From positions 1-64,000 of the forward strand of contig JANQOE010000017.1 in NCBI GenBank assembly GCA_028279245.1: a stretch of DNA of 64,000 nt. The letters are read 5' to 3'. This DNA comes from Alphaproteobacteria bacterium (GTDB lineage: Bacteria; Pseudomonadota; Alphaproteobacteria; UBA6615). Below the pieces are notes generated by a model that saw only the letters and a program-made list of their open reading frames with translations, had not been told where the DNA came from and did no database searches. Position 1 is the stretch's first letter; every line of letters begins with the position of its first letter. A program made the position numbers and the translations under genes. Below are positions 9,185 to 16,523 of this stretch, one piece after another.

Positions 9185-9672
9185 ACGAACTGTACTACCC
9201 GGACTGGCTGATCCGGCGCATCCTCCGGGAAACCGATACGATCGCCATGGTCGGCTTGAGCGCCAATTGGAACCGACCCAGCTACTTCGCGATGAAGTAC
9301 CTGCAGGAAAAGGGTTATCGGGTGATCCCGGTGAACCCTCGCGCGGCCGGTAGCGAGATCCTTGGCGAACTTGCCTATGCCAGCCTGCAAGATATCCCCG
9401 AGAAGATCGACATGGTCGATATCTTCCGGCGGTCCGAGCAGGTGGGGCCGATTGTTGAGGAGGCGATTGCCGTTAAGGCACCGGTGGTCTGGATGCAGCT
9501 CGGCGTGCGCAACGATGAAGCCGCGGCGGCCGCGGAGGCGGCGGGTGTGACGGTTATCATGGATCGCTGTCCGAAGATCGAATATGGGCGGTTGTCCGGC
9601 GAACTTGGATGGAGCGGGATCAACACCCGGGTCATCACCAGCCGGCGCAGCAAAAGGATCCGAGCCGCATGA
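9181..9672 (+). CDS. CoA-binding domain protein (YccU family)
   Basis: The 163-residue single-domain Rossmann-like protein resembles the CoA-binding half of succinyl-CoA synthetase: TIAMVGLSANWNRPSYFAMKYLQEKGYRVIPVNP near the N-terminus, then VDIFRRSEQVGPIVEEAI and VVWMQLGVRN, and a Cys-bearing MDRCPKIE near the C-terminus. The family binds CoA or related nucleotides; its precise role is unknown. It overlaps both neighbours by four bases (ATGA), placing it between a crotonase-like protein and MetY, so a link with sulfur or CoA metabolism is possible. Confidence 0.9.
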   Translation: MNELYYPDWLIRRILRETDTIAMVGLSANWNRPSYFAMKYLQEKGYRVIPVNPRAAGSEILGELAYASLQDIPEKIDMVDIFRRSEQVGPIVEEAIAVKAPVVWMQLGVRNDEAAAAAEAAGVTVIMDRCPKIEYGRLSGELGWSGINTRVITSRRSKRIRAA

Positions 9673-11000
9673 GCAAAGAGCCGAAGTACAAGCCGCCCGG
9701 ATTCGAGACCCGCGCGATCCATTCCGGCGCGGCACCTGACCCGACGACCGGTGCCCGGAATGTGCCGATCTATCAAACGAATTCCTTTGTGTTCGACGAT
9801 GTCGACCATGCGGCGTCGTTGTTCAATCTGCAGACCTTTGGCTACATCTATTCGCGGCTGACCAATCCCACCGTTTCGGCCTTGGAAGAAAAGGTCGCCG
9901 CGTTGGAGAACGGCCGGGGTGCGGTGGCGACATCGAGTGGCCATGCGGCGCAGCTCGTCGCGTTCTATGTGTTGATGGAGCCGGGTGACCGGTTTGTCGC
10001 CTCACGCAATCTGTATGGCGGGTCGATCACCCAATTCACCCACTCGTTCCGCAAGTTCGATTGGCATGTGGACTTCGTCGACCCGACCGATCCGGAAAAC
10101 TTCCGGGCCGCCATCACCCCCGAGACCAAGGCGATCTTTACGGAGAATCTCGCCAACCCCGGTGGCATCATCGTCGATCTTGAACCGGTCAGCGCGATTG
10201 CGCGGGAGGCCGGTATTCCGCTGATCGTCGATAACACAATGGCGACGCCCTATCTGTGCCAACCCTTCGACTGGGGCGCAGACCTGGTCGTGCATTCGAT
10301 GACCAAGTTTCTTGGCGGTCATGGCGCGGCGATGGGTGGTACGGTGGTCGAAAGCGGCCGGTTCGACTGGCAGCAGAACGACAAGTTCCCGGGCCTGACC
10401 CAGCCCGACCCGGCCTATCACGGGCTGACCTTCCATGAGACGTTCGGCGACTTCGGTTTTACGACCAAGGCTAAGGCGGTGGCGTTGCGCGACCTCGGCC
10501 CGACACTGTCGCCGATGAACGCGTTTCTTATCATGACCGGCATCGAGACCCTCTCGCTGCGCATGGCGCGGCATGTCGAGAATGCGCAGGCGGTTGCCGA
10601 GTTCCTTGAGGGGCATCCGGCGGTTTCCTGGGTGTCCTATGCCGGCCTTAAGTCTAGTCCGTTCCACGCGCTGGCGCAGAAGTACCTGCCAAAGGGCGCG
10701 GGCTCCGTGTTCACCTTCGGGGTCAAGGGTGGCTATCAGTCCGGCATCGGCATGGTCGAGAGTGTCGAACTGCTGAGTCACCTGGCCAACATCGGCGATA
10801 CGCGGTCGTTGATCATCCATCCGGCGTCGACGACCCATCGGCAATTGACCGAGGAGCAGCGCGTCGCGGCGGGTGCCGGGCCGGATGTGGTGCGGTTGTC
10901 GATCGGCCTTGAAACCGTGGATGACATCATCGCCGACCTGGACCAGGCCCTGGACCGGGCAATGAAAGCGCCGGTGTCGGTGAAGGCGGCGGCGGAGTAA
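9669..11000 (+). CDS. metY: O-acetylhomoserine sulfhydrylase / aminocarboxypropyltransferase
   Basis: The 443-residue PLP enzyme makes homocysteine (or methionine) from O-acetylhomoserine and sulfide (or methanethiol). The Cys/Met-metabolism PLP family marks are clear: FETRAIHSG at the N-terminus, the substrate and PLP segments SRLTNPTVSALEEKVAALE and VDNTMATPYLCQPFDWGAD, and the Schiff-base Lys in VHSMTKFLGGHG. The start was set at the ATG at 9669, which overlaps the upstream stop; the frame is also open from 9609 but that part shadows the CoA-binding gene. The C-terminal HPASTTHRQLTEEQ is typical of the MetY branch. Confidence 0.93.
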   Translation: MSKEPKYKPPGFETRAIHSGAAPDPTTGARNVPIYQTNSFVFDDVDHAASLFNLQTFGYIYSRLTNPTVSALEEKVAALENGRGAVATSSGHAAQLVAFYVLMEPGDRFVASRNLYGGSITQFTHSFRKFDWHVDFVDPTDPENFRAAITPETKAIFTENLANPGGIIVDLEPVSAIAREAGIPLIVDNTMATPYLCQPFDWGADLVVHSMTKFLGGHGAAMGGTVVESGRFDWQQNDKFPGLTQPDPAYHGLTFHETFGDFGFTTKAKAVALRDLGPTLSPMNAFLIMTGIETLSLRMARHVENAQAVAEFLEGHPAVSWVSYAGLKSSPFHALAQKYLPKGAGSVFTFGVKGGYQSGIGMVESVELLSHLANIGDTRSLIIHPASTTHRQLTEEQRVAAGAGPDVVRLSIGLETVDDIIADLDQALDRAMKAPVSVKAAAE

Positions 11001-11006
11001 CGACGC

Positions 11007-11498
11007 CTATTTGGCGTGGAGCGGCCGCGAACCCAGAGTCCGCTCCGCCGTGGCACGTGCCGCCAACAGTCCTTCGACCAGTTGCTGACCGGTGGCGTCG
11101 TTTTCGACGGACCTGTCGCAGACTATTTGGATCATCGTTGCAATGTGGAGGTCGACGACTTCCTGGAATAGCGGGTTCGAGTTCTCGACCCGGGTGACGA
11201 ACTCGCAGAGGCTGCTGCCGACCTGGGTCAAGAGTGGCAGGCCGAACGATCCGCCGAGACCGCGGAGTTCGTGACTGACCTCGAAGACGGTCCCTGTTCC
11301 TTCTGTTCCGCTGGCGTTGCGTAACTGCGTCAGGTCGTTTTTGGCATGTTGCCGAAACTCATTGGACAAGGTTTCGATCGCCCGCTCCGCCTCCCGCAGC
11401 TTGTCTGATACCGAGTGTTCACCGCTTCGCGAAACGTGGTCGCCTAGTTTGAGAGGCGTTGCGATGCGCTTTAGGGTCCGACCATTGGTCCGGGGCAT
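11007..11498 (-). CDS. HPt (histidine phosphotransfer) domain protein
   Basis: This 163-residue protein is mostly helical. It carries an HPt-like motif VSHELRGLGGSFGLPLLTQV with the likely phospho-acceptor His76, followed by a CEF helix. HPt proteins pass phosphate between a hybrid kinase and a response regulator. It follows the response regulator gene by 20 bases on the same strand, so the two are an operon and likely partners. No sensor kinase lies in the window. The N-terminus of about 30 residues is basic and unassigned. Confidence 0.75.
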   Translation of the reverse strand: MPRTNGRTLKRIATPLKLGDHVSRSGEHSVSDKLREAERAIETLSNEFRQHAKNDLTQLRNASGTEGTGTVFEVSHELRGLGGSFGLPLLTQVGSSLCEFVTRVENSNPLFQEVVDLHIATMIQIVCDRSVENDATGQQLVEGLLAARATAERTLGSRPLHAK

Positions 11499-11518
11499 GT
11501 CTGCGCTGCCTTGAAGGA

Positions 11519-12043
11519 TCAGAAAAAGATGACGTCGTCGGGTTCAGTTCGTCGTCGCTCGGCAGATCGCGGGCCGGCATTGGTTACCCGTCGGTCTGGA
11601 CCGAAATAGGTATCGGACTGGATGAAATCGGCCGGATGCTCAATCGTCCGGTGAATGCGCTCATACAAACTACGCGGAGAAATCGGCTTGGCTAGAACTT
11701 CATGTACGCCGGCTTGAGCCGCGCGCATGACATTCTCCTGGTCGGTCAGACCAGACAGGGCAAAGATTGGCGTAAAAGGTACTTTTTCACCACCCCAGGA
11801 CCGAATGGTCTTGGTCAGTTCGATCCCGTCGATTGGGCTCATCATGATGTCCGTGATCAACAGATGGACGTTATGCCGCTCCAGTTGGACGAAGACATCG
11901 GTCGGCTCATCAATGCACTTAACGCGCCGTACACCGAGGGCCTTGAGCATAGCCTCCATCAATTTCAGCATGAACATGCTGTCATCGACGACCATGATGT
12001 TCAGGCCGGACAGGTCGTAGGCGTCTGCTTCGAGTTCAACCAC
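11519..12043 (-). CDS. Single-domain response regulator (CheY-like, with C-terminal tail)
   Basis: The receiver domain spans about residues 13-135: acidic pair Asp20-Asp21 (MVVDDS), phospho-acceptor Asp65 (LLITDIMM), switch Ser97 (ALSG) and Lys119 (LAKPIS). A roughly 40-residue tail follows with FGPDRR and a second Arg-rich stretch, a form seen in alphaproteobacterial stand-alone regulators. There is no DNA-binding or enzymatic output domain, so it probably acts by protein contact or as a phosphate sink. It lies in an operon with the HPt protein. Confidence 0.88.
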   Translation of the reverse strand: MVELEADAYDLSGLNIMVVDDSMFMLKLMEAMLKALGVRRVKCIDEPTDVFVQLERHNVHLLITDIMMSPIDGIELTKTIRSWGGEKVPFTPIFALSGLTDQENVMRAAQAGVHEVLAKPISPRSLYERIHRTIEHPADFIQSDTYFGPDRRVTNAGPRSAERRRTEPDDVIFF

Positions 12044-12190
12044 TAGGCCAGCCGAGATCTTGGTGCACTCGCCGGCTCACCCCTGCCACCGTTATAGGTA
12101 GAAACCGACCGGCGACGTTTCTAGCGACCTAGGACTTAAGAGAGGGTAAGTGGACCCGAAAGTTCTGGCCGATGGATCCGGCCCTCGCCG

Positions 12191-12322
12191 CTAGGGCTCG
12201 GTCGCCACGGCTTCGCCGAGCAATCGAAGGCGCTCCTGCAGTCGTACCTTGCTCCGCTGAGCAACCCCGGCGACCAATGCGTAAAAGGAGGAAAGAACCG
12301 CTCTTGACCTCAACTCTCTCAT
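12191..12322 (-). CDS. Possible small protein (43 aa)
   Basis: A short frame starts with ATG at 12322 and has a good ribosome binding site (GGAGGG) nine bases upstream. The product begins MRELRSRAVLSSF, has a mildly hydrophobic stretch (YALVAGVA), then a basic amphipathic helix (QRSKVRLQERLRLLGEA). I do not recognise it. The ribosome binding site and helix pattern suggest it is real; no neighbour suggests a function. Confidence 0.4.
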   Translation of the reverse strand: MRELRSRAVLSSFYALVAGVAQRSKVRLQERLRLLGEAVATEP

Positions 12323-12345
12323 GCAAATGTCCCTCCGTGATTACA

Positions 12346-12357
12346 CTGTAATTACAG
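12346..12357. promoter_or_regulatory. Perfect 12-base palindrome upstream of the small gene
   Basis: CTGTAATTACAG is a perfect palindrome 23 bases upstream of the 43-aa frame, in an AT-rich stretch between that frame and the MFS gene. It could be an operator; no regulator can be assigned. Confidence 0.3.
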
Positions 12358-12449
12358 CGTAGGATGAACAGTCTATGCAATGATTATCGAATCGTATCTC
12401 GCACTATTACCTCTCTATTCTATGGCGTATTTAGGACAAATACTTTCCA

Positions 12450-13664
12450 TTATTCAGCCGGTGCGGGCGCCGGCCGAGGCATTACCGATACCGGTGGCAG
12501 GAACAGCGCCAGGCCAACCACCAGAGCCGCGGCCGCACCCATCAATGTGTAGAGGAGGACGAACTCGCCGGTGACGGTCTGGAGCCAGCCGACCAGCTTG
12601 ATACCCAGGGGCGCGGCGCCGAAGGCTAGAATGAACTTCACGCCAAAAATGACGCCGTGGCGCTCCGGCGGGGTGTATCGCGCCAGCAGGAGGTTCTCCG
12701 CCGGCAGGGACGCTGTGTTGGCCGAGGCCAATAACAAGGTGGCGAGCACAAGGACGGGGCCGCCAAGGATCGCCGCAAGCAGCAGTAGCGGTACCTGCAA
12801 GATCCAGGCCTGGAGGTAGACCAGCTTCAAGGACCAGCGGTCCGATGCCCAACCACCGATGAATTGGGCGAACGCGGCGACGCCGTAGACCACGAAGACA
12901 ATCACGCCGACGCCTGTGGTGCTCTCCCCCACCCAATCACGTATGCGCAGGTCGAACAGCTTCGGGGTGGCGGTCTGGGTGACGTGGAAGATCAGGCCGG
13001 CCAAGAACATGGTGGCCAGCAGGATGAGGAAGCCGCGCAGGGCTGCTTCGTTGCCTGTCTTGCCGCCATTCCCCGGCTGCCGCGCCGGCGGCTCAACGAT
13101 CCGTCCCGCCAAGATGAAACGGAGCATCCATAGGCCGGTGGCTGCACAGATCACGCCGGGCAGGATGAACGCGACCCGCCAGTTGAACAGGTCGATCAGT
13201 GCGCCGGCGACAAGAGCCGCCACACCGATGCCCAGGCCGCCGAAAATGCCATTCAGCGCCAGTGTCGTGCCGACGACCCGGGTTTGGGCGGATCGAATAA
13301 CCCAAGGGATAGCAATGGGATGGTAGATGGCGGCGAAAGCGCCGATGCCCGCCAAGGCGATCATCAGGCCAAGGGGGCCACCCACAAACCCGGCGGCGAC
13401 GGAGCTTACGCCGAGGCCGATAAAGAAGATCGCCATCATGCCGCTGAGGCTCCAGCGGTCGCCCAGCCAGCCGGCCGGTAAAGCGATAAGTCCAACCAGC
13501 AGCGAGGCCGGGAGCCACAGGTCCAGCAGGTCCGCATAGGACAACTGCCATGCATCCTCGAGCGCGAGGATGATGGTGAAATAGAACGCGGTGAAAAGGT
13601 GAATGTAGGTGTGGCCGACGCAGGAGAAGGCGATCGACAGCTTTCCGGAATCCCAGTTCTTCAC
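12450..13664 (-). CDS. MFS transporter
   Basis: The protein is a 12-helix major facilitator protein of 404 residues when started at the GTG at 13664, with GGGCGGGG upstream. The frame is open further upstream but that part overlaps cutA and has no membrane character. An MFS signature lies after helix 2 (GWLGDRWSLSG) and its repeat in the second half (GWASDRWSLKL). The substrate is unknown; it resembles the group annotated as generic MFS/nitrate-sugar-like permeases. It lies downstream of cutA on the same strand, separated by 50 bases. Confidence 0.85.
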   Translation of the reverse strand: MKNWDSGKLSIAFSCVGHTYIHLFTAFYFTIILALEDAWQLSYADLLDLWLPASLLVGLIALPAGWLGDRWSLSGMMAIFFIGLGVSSVAAGFVGGPLGLMIALAGIGAFAAIYHPIAIPWVIRSAQTRVVGTTLALNGIFGGLGIGVAALVAGALIDLFNWRVAFILPGVICAATGLWMLRFILAGRIVEPPARQPGNGGKTGNEAALRGFLILLATMFLAGLIFHVTQTATPKLFDLRIRDWVGESTTGVGVIVFVVYGVAAFAQFIGGWASDRWSLKLVYLQAWILQVPLLLLAAILGGPVLVLATLLLASANTASLPAENLLLARYTPPERHGVIFGVKFILAFGAAPLGIKLVGWLQTVTGEFVLLYTLMGAAAALVVGLALFLPPVSVMPRPAPAPAE

Positions 13665-13714
13665 GTTGCCCCGCCCTTTTGGTGGCCCAGAACCGAGCGT
13701 GACAAGCGAAGCGC

Positions 13715-14038
13715 TCAGGCCGTCGGCTGCACCTCCCGTTCGATCCAATCCAGGTAATCTGGGTTGCCGCGTGCGAGCGGCAACTCGACGACGCAAGGTA
13801 CGTCGTAGCTGTGCAACTCTCGCACGCGGTACAACACGGCGTCCACCATGTCCGGGCGGGTCTTGGCGAGCAGCACGACCTCCTCACTCTCCTGCACTTC
13901 GCCCTCCCACCAGTAGCAGGAGCGCATGCCGGGAATGGCGTTGGTGCAGGCGACCAAACGGTCCTTGACCAGCGCGCGGCCGATCCGGCGTGCCTCCTCG
14001 TCGTTTTCGCAAGTGATGTAGATGAGGCTCGCGTTCAT
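13715..14038 (-). CDS. cutA: CutA1 divalent ion tolerance protein
   Basis: The small trimeric protein (107 aa from the ATG at 14038) has the CutA1 pattern: IYITCENDEEARRIGRALV, LVACTNAIPGMRSCYWWEGEVQ, and the end segment YDVPCVVELPLARGN followed by YLDWI. CutA was linked to copper tolerance in Escherichia coli, but its molecular role is not settled. The frame extends upstream to 14116 but the family N-terminus fits the 14038 start, which has an AAGGAGA site before it. Confidence 0.93.
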   Translation of the reverse strand: MNASLIYITCENDEEARRIGRALVKDRLVACTNAIPGMRSCYWWEGEVQESEEVVLLAKTRPDMVDAVLYRVRELHSYDVPCVVELPLARGNPDYLDWIEREVQPTA

Positions 14039-14142
14039 GGAGTCTCCTTTTCTAGGTATGCCGACTTCGGGTTGGCCATCCTCTCTAACTGCCGTACCAT
14101 CCCTCCAAAAGGGCATAAAGCTCGCTGATCAGGGAGACGGCG

Positions 14143-14451
14143 ATGGCAGAAATATCCGCCCGCGAAAGCAATGTGGTGTCGATTGGTTCGGTGCGACGCC
14201 AGCGGGCGAATACGGGCGGTTCGGTCAAGATGACCGCTGCCCAGCGGGCATGGCTCGGGCGGGGGATGACACAGCCGGGCGGCAAACTGCCGTTGTTCGA
14301 CACCAGCGGGCAAAAGGTGAGCGAGCGCACGGTACAGAGTTGTATCCGGCGGGGCTGGGCCGAACCGTGGTTCGATAATCCGCTGAAGCCGGACTGGACT
14401 GTTTGCAAGATCACGGCCGCCGGGCGGCGTGCCCTGGCCGACACGGCGTAA
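14143..14451 (+). CDS. Conserved-looking hypothetical protein (102 aa)
   Basis: A frame with AGGGAGAC ahead of the ATG. The C-terminal 70 residues resemble a winged-helix fold: AQRAWLGRGMTQPGGKLPLFD, ERTVQSCIRRGWAEPW, then a short hairpin and KITAAGRRAL. Such proteins are common in alphaproteobacteria and usually labelled hypothetical. It could bind DNA but has no regulator motif I can name. It is convergent with the GntR gene at 14462, 10 bases away. Confidence 0.7.
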   Translation: MAEISARESNVVSIGSVRRQRANTGGSVKMTAAQRAWLGRGMTQPGGKLPLFDTSGQKVSERTVQSCIRRGWAEPWFDNPLKPDWTVCKITAAGRRALADTA

Positions 14452-14461
14452 GTACGTTTCG

Positions 14462-15169
14462 TTAGTCGTCGTTGCCGGGTTGGGCGGCGCTGGCCCTGGC
14501 CGCAGCCGCGCGAAGGTGCTTGAGGCATCGGGTCCGCGCGGCCGCTTGATCGCCGGTGGCGACAGCCTCCACGACGCCTGCCAATTCTGTTTTGCTGAGG
14601 TCGATATCGAAGGGGCCGTCCGTGGCATAGGCCCGCCATGCCTCTAGATACTTTGAGCGGACGAAATCGGCGATGCCGATGAAGTAGGGGTTCCCCGTCG
14701 CCGCGGCGATGGATCCGCCGAGCTGCTGCTCGGCGGCCAGGTAGTTGGCTGCTGTCGTTGCTTGTTTCAGCTTGCGCAGGCCGCCTTCGATTTTCGTGAC
14801 ATCGATCGCGGTGCGACGGCGGGCGGCTAGCGCCGCGACGTTCGGTTCAATCGTGGTGCGGATCTCATAGACGAGTTGCAGGGACTGCTCGCTGTCGAGG
14901 TCGGCGTCGTCGATGTGTACGACGTGCCGCTTGTCACGGCTGACAAAGGCACCGACGCCGACCTTCGTGTCGACCAGGCCTTCGTGTTTGAGACGCGAAA
15001 ATGCCTCCCGGACAACAGTGCGACTGACCTTAAACGCGGCGGTGAGTTCGGACTCGCTGGGGAGACGGTCACCCGGTTTCAGCCGGGCCGTCACGATGTG
15101 TTCTTCGATCAGATCCGCAATCTGCTCGGGCAGCGTTTGCCCACGGGCGACGGGGCGGAAGCGGTCCAT
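14462..15169 (-). CDS. GntR-family transcriptional regulator, FCD (FadR) subfamily
   Basis: The 235-residue regulator has an N-terminal winged helix (LKPGDRLPSESELTAAFKVSRTVVREAFSRLKHEGLV, about 30-66) and an all-helical FCD ligand domain (about 90-220) with YEIRTTIEPNVAALAA and the later metal-site His-bearing helix (KHLRAA). It is divergent from the luciferase-like monooxygenase and ABC genes. Two palindromes of GntR type lie between them (15185-15197 and 15293-15305), so it probably represses both sides until an effector, perhaps a sugar acid, is bound. Confidence 0.9.
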   Translation of the reverse strand: MDRFRPVARGQTLPEQIADLIEEHIVTARLKPGDRLPSESELTAAFKVSRTVVREAFSRLKHEGLVDTKVGVGAFVSRDKRHVVHIDDADLDSEQSLQLVYEIRTTIEPNVAALAARRRTAIDVTKIEGGLRKLKQATTAANYLAAEQQLGGSIAAATGNPYFIGIADFVRSKYLEAWRAYATDGPFDIDLSKTELAGVVEAVATGDQAAARTRCLKHLRAAAARASAAQPGNDD

Positions 15170-15184
15170 ATGTCGATCACCTTA

Positions 15185-15197
15185 CCTGTCTGACAGG
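15185..15197. promoter_or_regulatory. Putative GntR operator 1
   Basis: CCTGTCTGACAGG is a perfect inverted repeat around a central T. Its GT-n3-AC core fits GntR/FCD operators. It lies 15 bases upstream of the regulator start and is nearly repeated 108 bases away. Confidence 0.6.
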
Positions 15198-15292
15198 ATA
15201 TCAAGATGCATTCGTTGGGTCACTTCTGTTTCCCTATTTTTGTTTATTTTCAGTATATTAATACACTCTTATCTCGTTTGACGGACTGCCAA

Positions 15293-15305
15293 CCTGTCTG
15301 ATAGG
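15293..15305. promoter_or_regulatory. Putative GntR operator 2
   Basis: CCTGTCTGATAGG differs from operator 1 at one base. It lies 24 bases upstream of the monooxygenase start, next to its ribosome binding site. The pair of sites suggests cooperative repression of the divergent promoters. Confidence 0.6.
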
Positions 15306-15329
15306 CTGTGTGGAAACGGGGAGGACTCA

Positions 15330-16424
15330 ATGAAGCTCGGCTTGTTCATGATGCCGCTGCACAGCATCGGCGGCGACTACACGGACATGTATCAGCAAGA
15401 CTATGATGCGGTCCTGCACGCCGACCGGTGCGGTTTCGACGAGGTGTTTGTCGGCGAGCACTACTCGGCACGAGTCGAGCCGATCTCCAACACGCTGCAG
15501 TTCATGTCGGCGCTGATCCCGACGGCGAAGAACATCACGTTCGGGACCGGCGTGCTGAATCTGCCACATCATCACCCGGCCAAGATCGCCGCGGATGCTG
15601 CGCTGTTCGATCACATGTCGCGCGGGCGGCTGATCATGGGTATCGGCCCCGGTGGACTGCCGTCCGATTTCGAGCTGTTCGGTACCGTTGAGAAGAACAG
15701 GTCGGAAATGATGGTCGAGTGCATCGACATGGTGCATCGGATTTGGGAGTCGGATCCGCCCTACGAGATCGACGGACAGCATTGGTCAATCAAGATCAAG
15801 GATATGATGATGGCCGATCTGGATATCGGTCCGATCCCCAAACCGTATCAAAAACCGCATCCGCCGGTCGCCGTTTCGGCAATGAGTCCGTTTTCCGGAA
15901 CGGCACGGTTGGCCGGGTCGCGCGGATGGAGCCTGATCTCCGCCAATTTTAATCCGTCGATCCACACACGAAGTCATTGGGAGGCCTATTCGCAGGGCTG
16001 CGAGCAGAGTGGACGGCAACCCGACCGGCAGAACTGGCGAATCGCGCGCAGTATTGTCGTGACCGAAACCGACAGCGAAGCCCGGGACTATCTGGCGCGC
16101 CCTGACAACTCTGTGACCGGGTACTATCACTATCTGCGGGAGCAGTTTCAGCGCGCCGGGCTGCTGAAGATCATGAAGCCGGACCTGGAGATGGACGACA
16201 GCCTGGTCACCGACGAGTTCTGCATCGAGACAATGGTGATCGCCGGCAGCCCGAACACAGTGCTCGACCGGCTGGCTGCCGAAATGGACCAACTCGGCCC
16301 CTACGGCACGTTGCTGTCGGCGTTCCATGAGTGGGACCAGCCGGCACTGTGGCGCCGGTCGATGGAGTTGCTGGCGACCGACGTCCTGCCCAAACTCGGC
16401 AAACTGGCGGACCAGCGGCACTGA
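15330..16424 (+). CDS. LLM-class flavin-dependent monooxygenase
   Basis: The 364-residue protein has the luciferase-like TIM-barrel pattern: MKLGLFMMPLH, CGFDEVFVGEHYS, FGTGVLNLPHHHPAKIAADAALFDH and GRLIMGIGPGGLPSDFELFG, all typical of F420- or FMN-dependent oxidoreductases. Members with this HHHP signature are FMN-dependent, two-component monooxygenases. No flavin reductase lies next to it, so reduced flavin must come from elsewhere. The ribosome binding site GGGGAGGA is strong. It heads the operon with an ABC importer and is probably controlled by the divergent GntR regulator; its substrate is unknown but likely the imported compound or a product of it. Confidence 0.88.
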   Translation: MKLGLFMMPLHSIGGDYTDMYQQDYDAVLHADRCGFDEVFVGEHYSARVEPISNTLQFMSALIPTAKNITFGTGVLNLPHHHPAKIAADAALFDHMSRGRLIMGIGPGGLPSDFELFGTVEKNRSEMMVECIDMVHRIWESDPPYEIDGQHWSIKIKDMMMADLDIGPIPKPYQKPHPPVAVSAMSPFSGTARLAGSRGWSLISANFNPSIHTRSHWEAYSQGCEQSGRQPDRQNWRIARSIVVTETDSEARDYLARPDNSVTGYYHYLREQFQRAGLLKIMKPDLEMDDSLVTDEFCIETMVIAGSPNTVLDRLAAEMDQLGPYGTLLSAFHEWDQPALWRRSMELLATDVLPKLGKLADQRH

Positions 16425-16523
16425 TCCGACACGCTTTTTTTGACCATCCCAGGTTTGCAGGCGTCCGGGACGCTGTGTAACCTGAGTGGCACCAATCAAG
16501 AAGCAATGTGGAGGAAGCAGATT

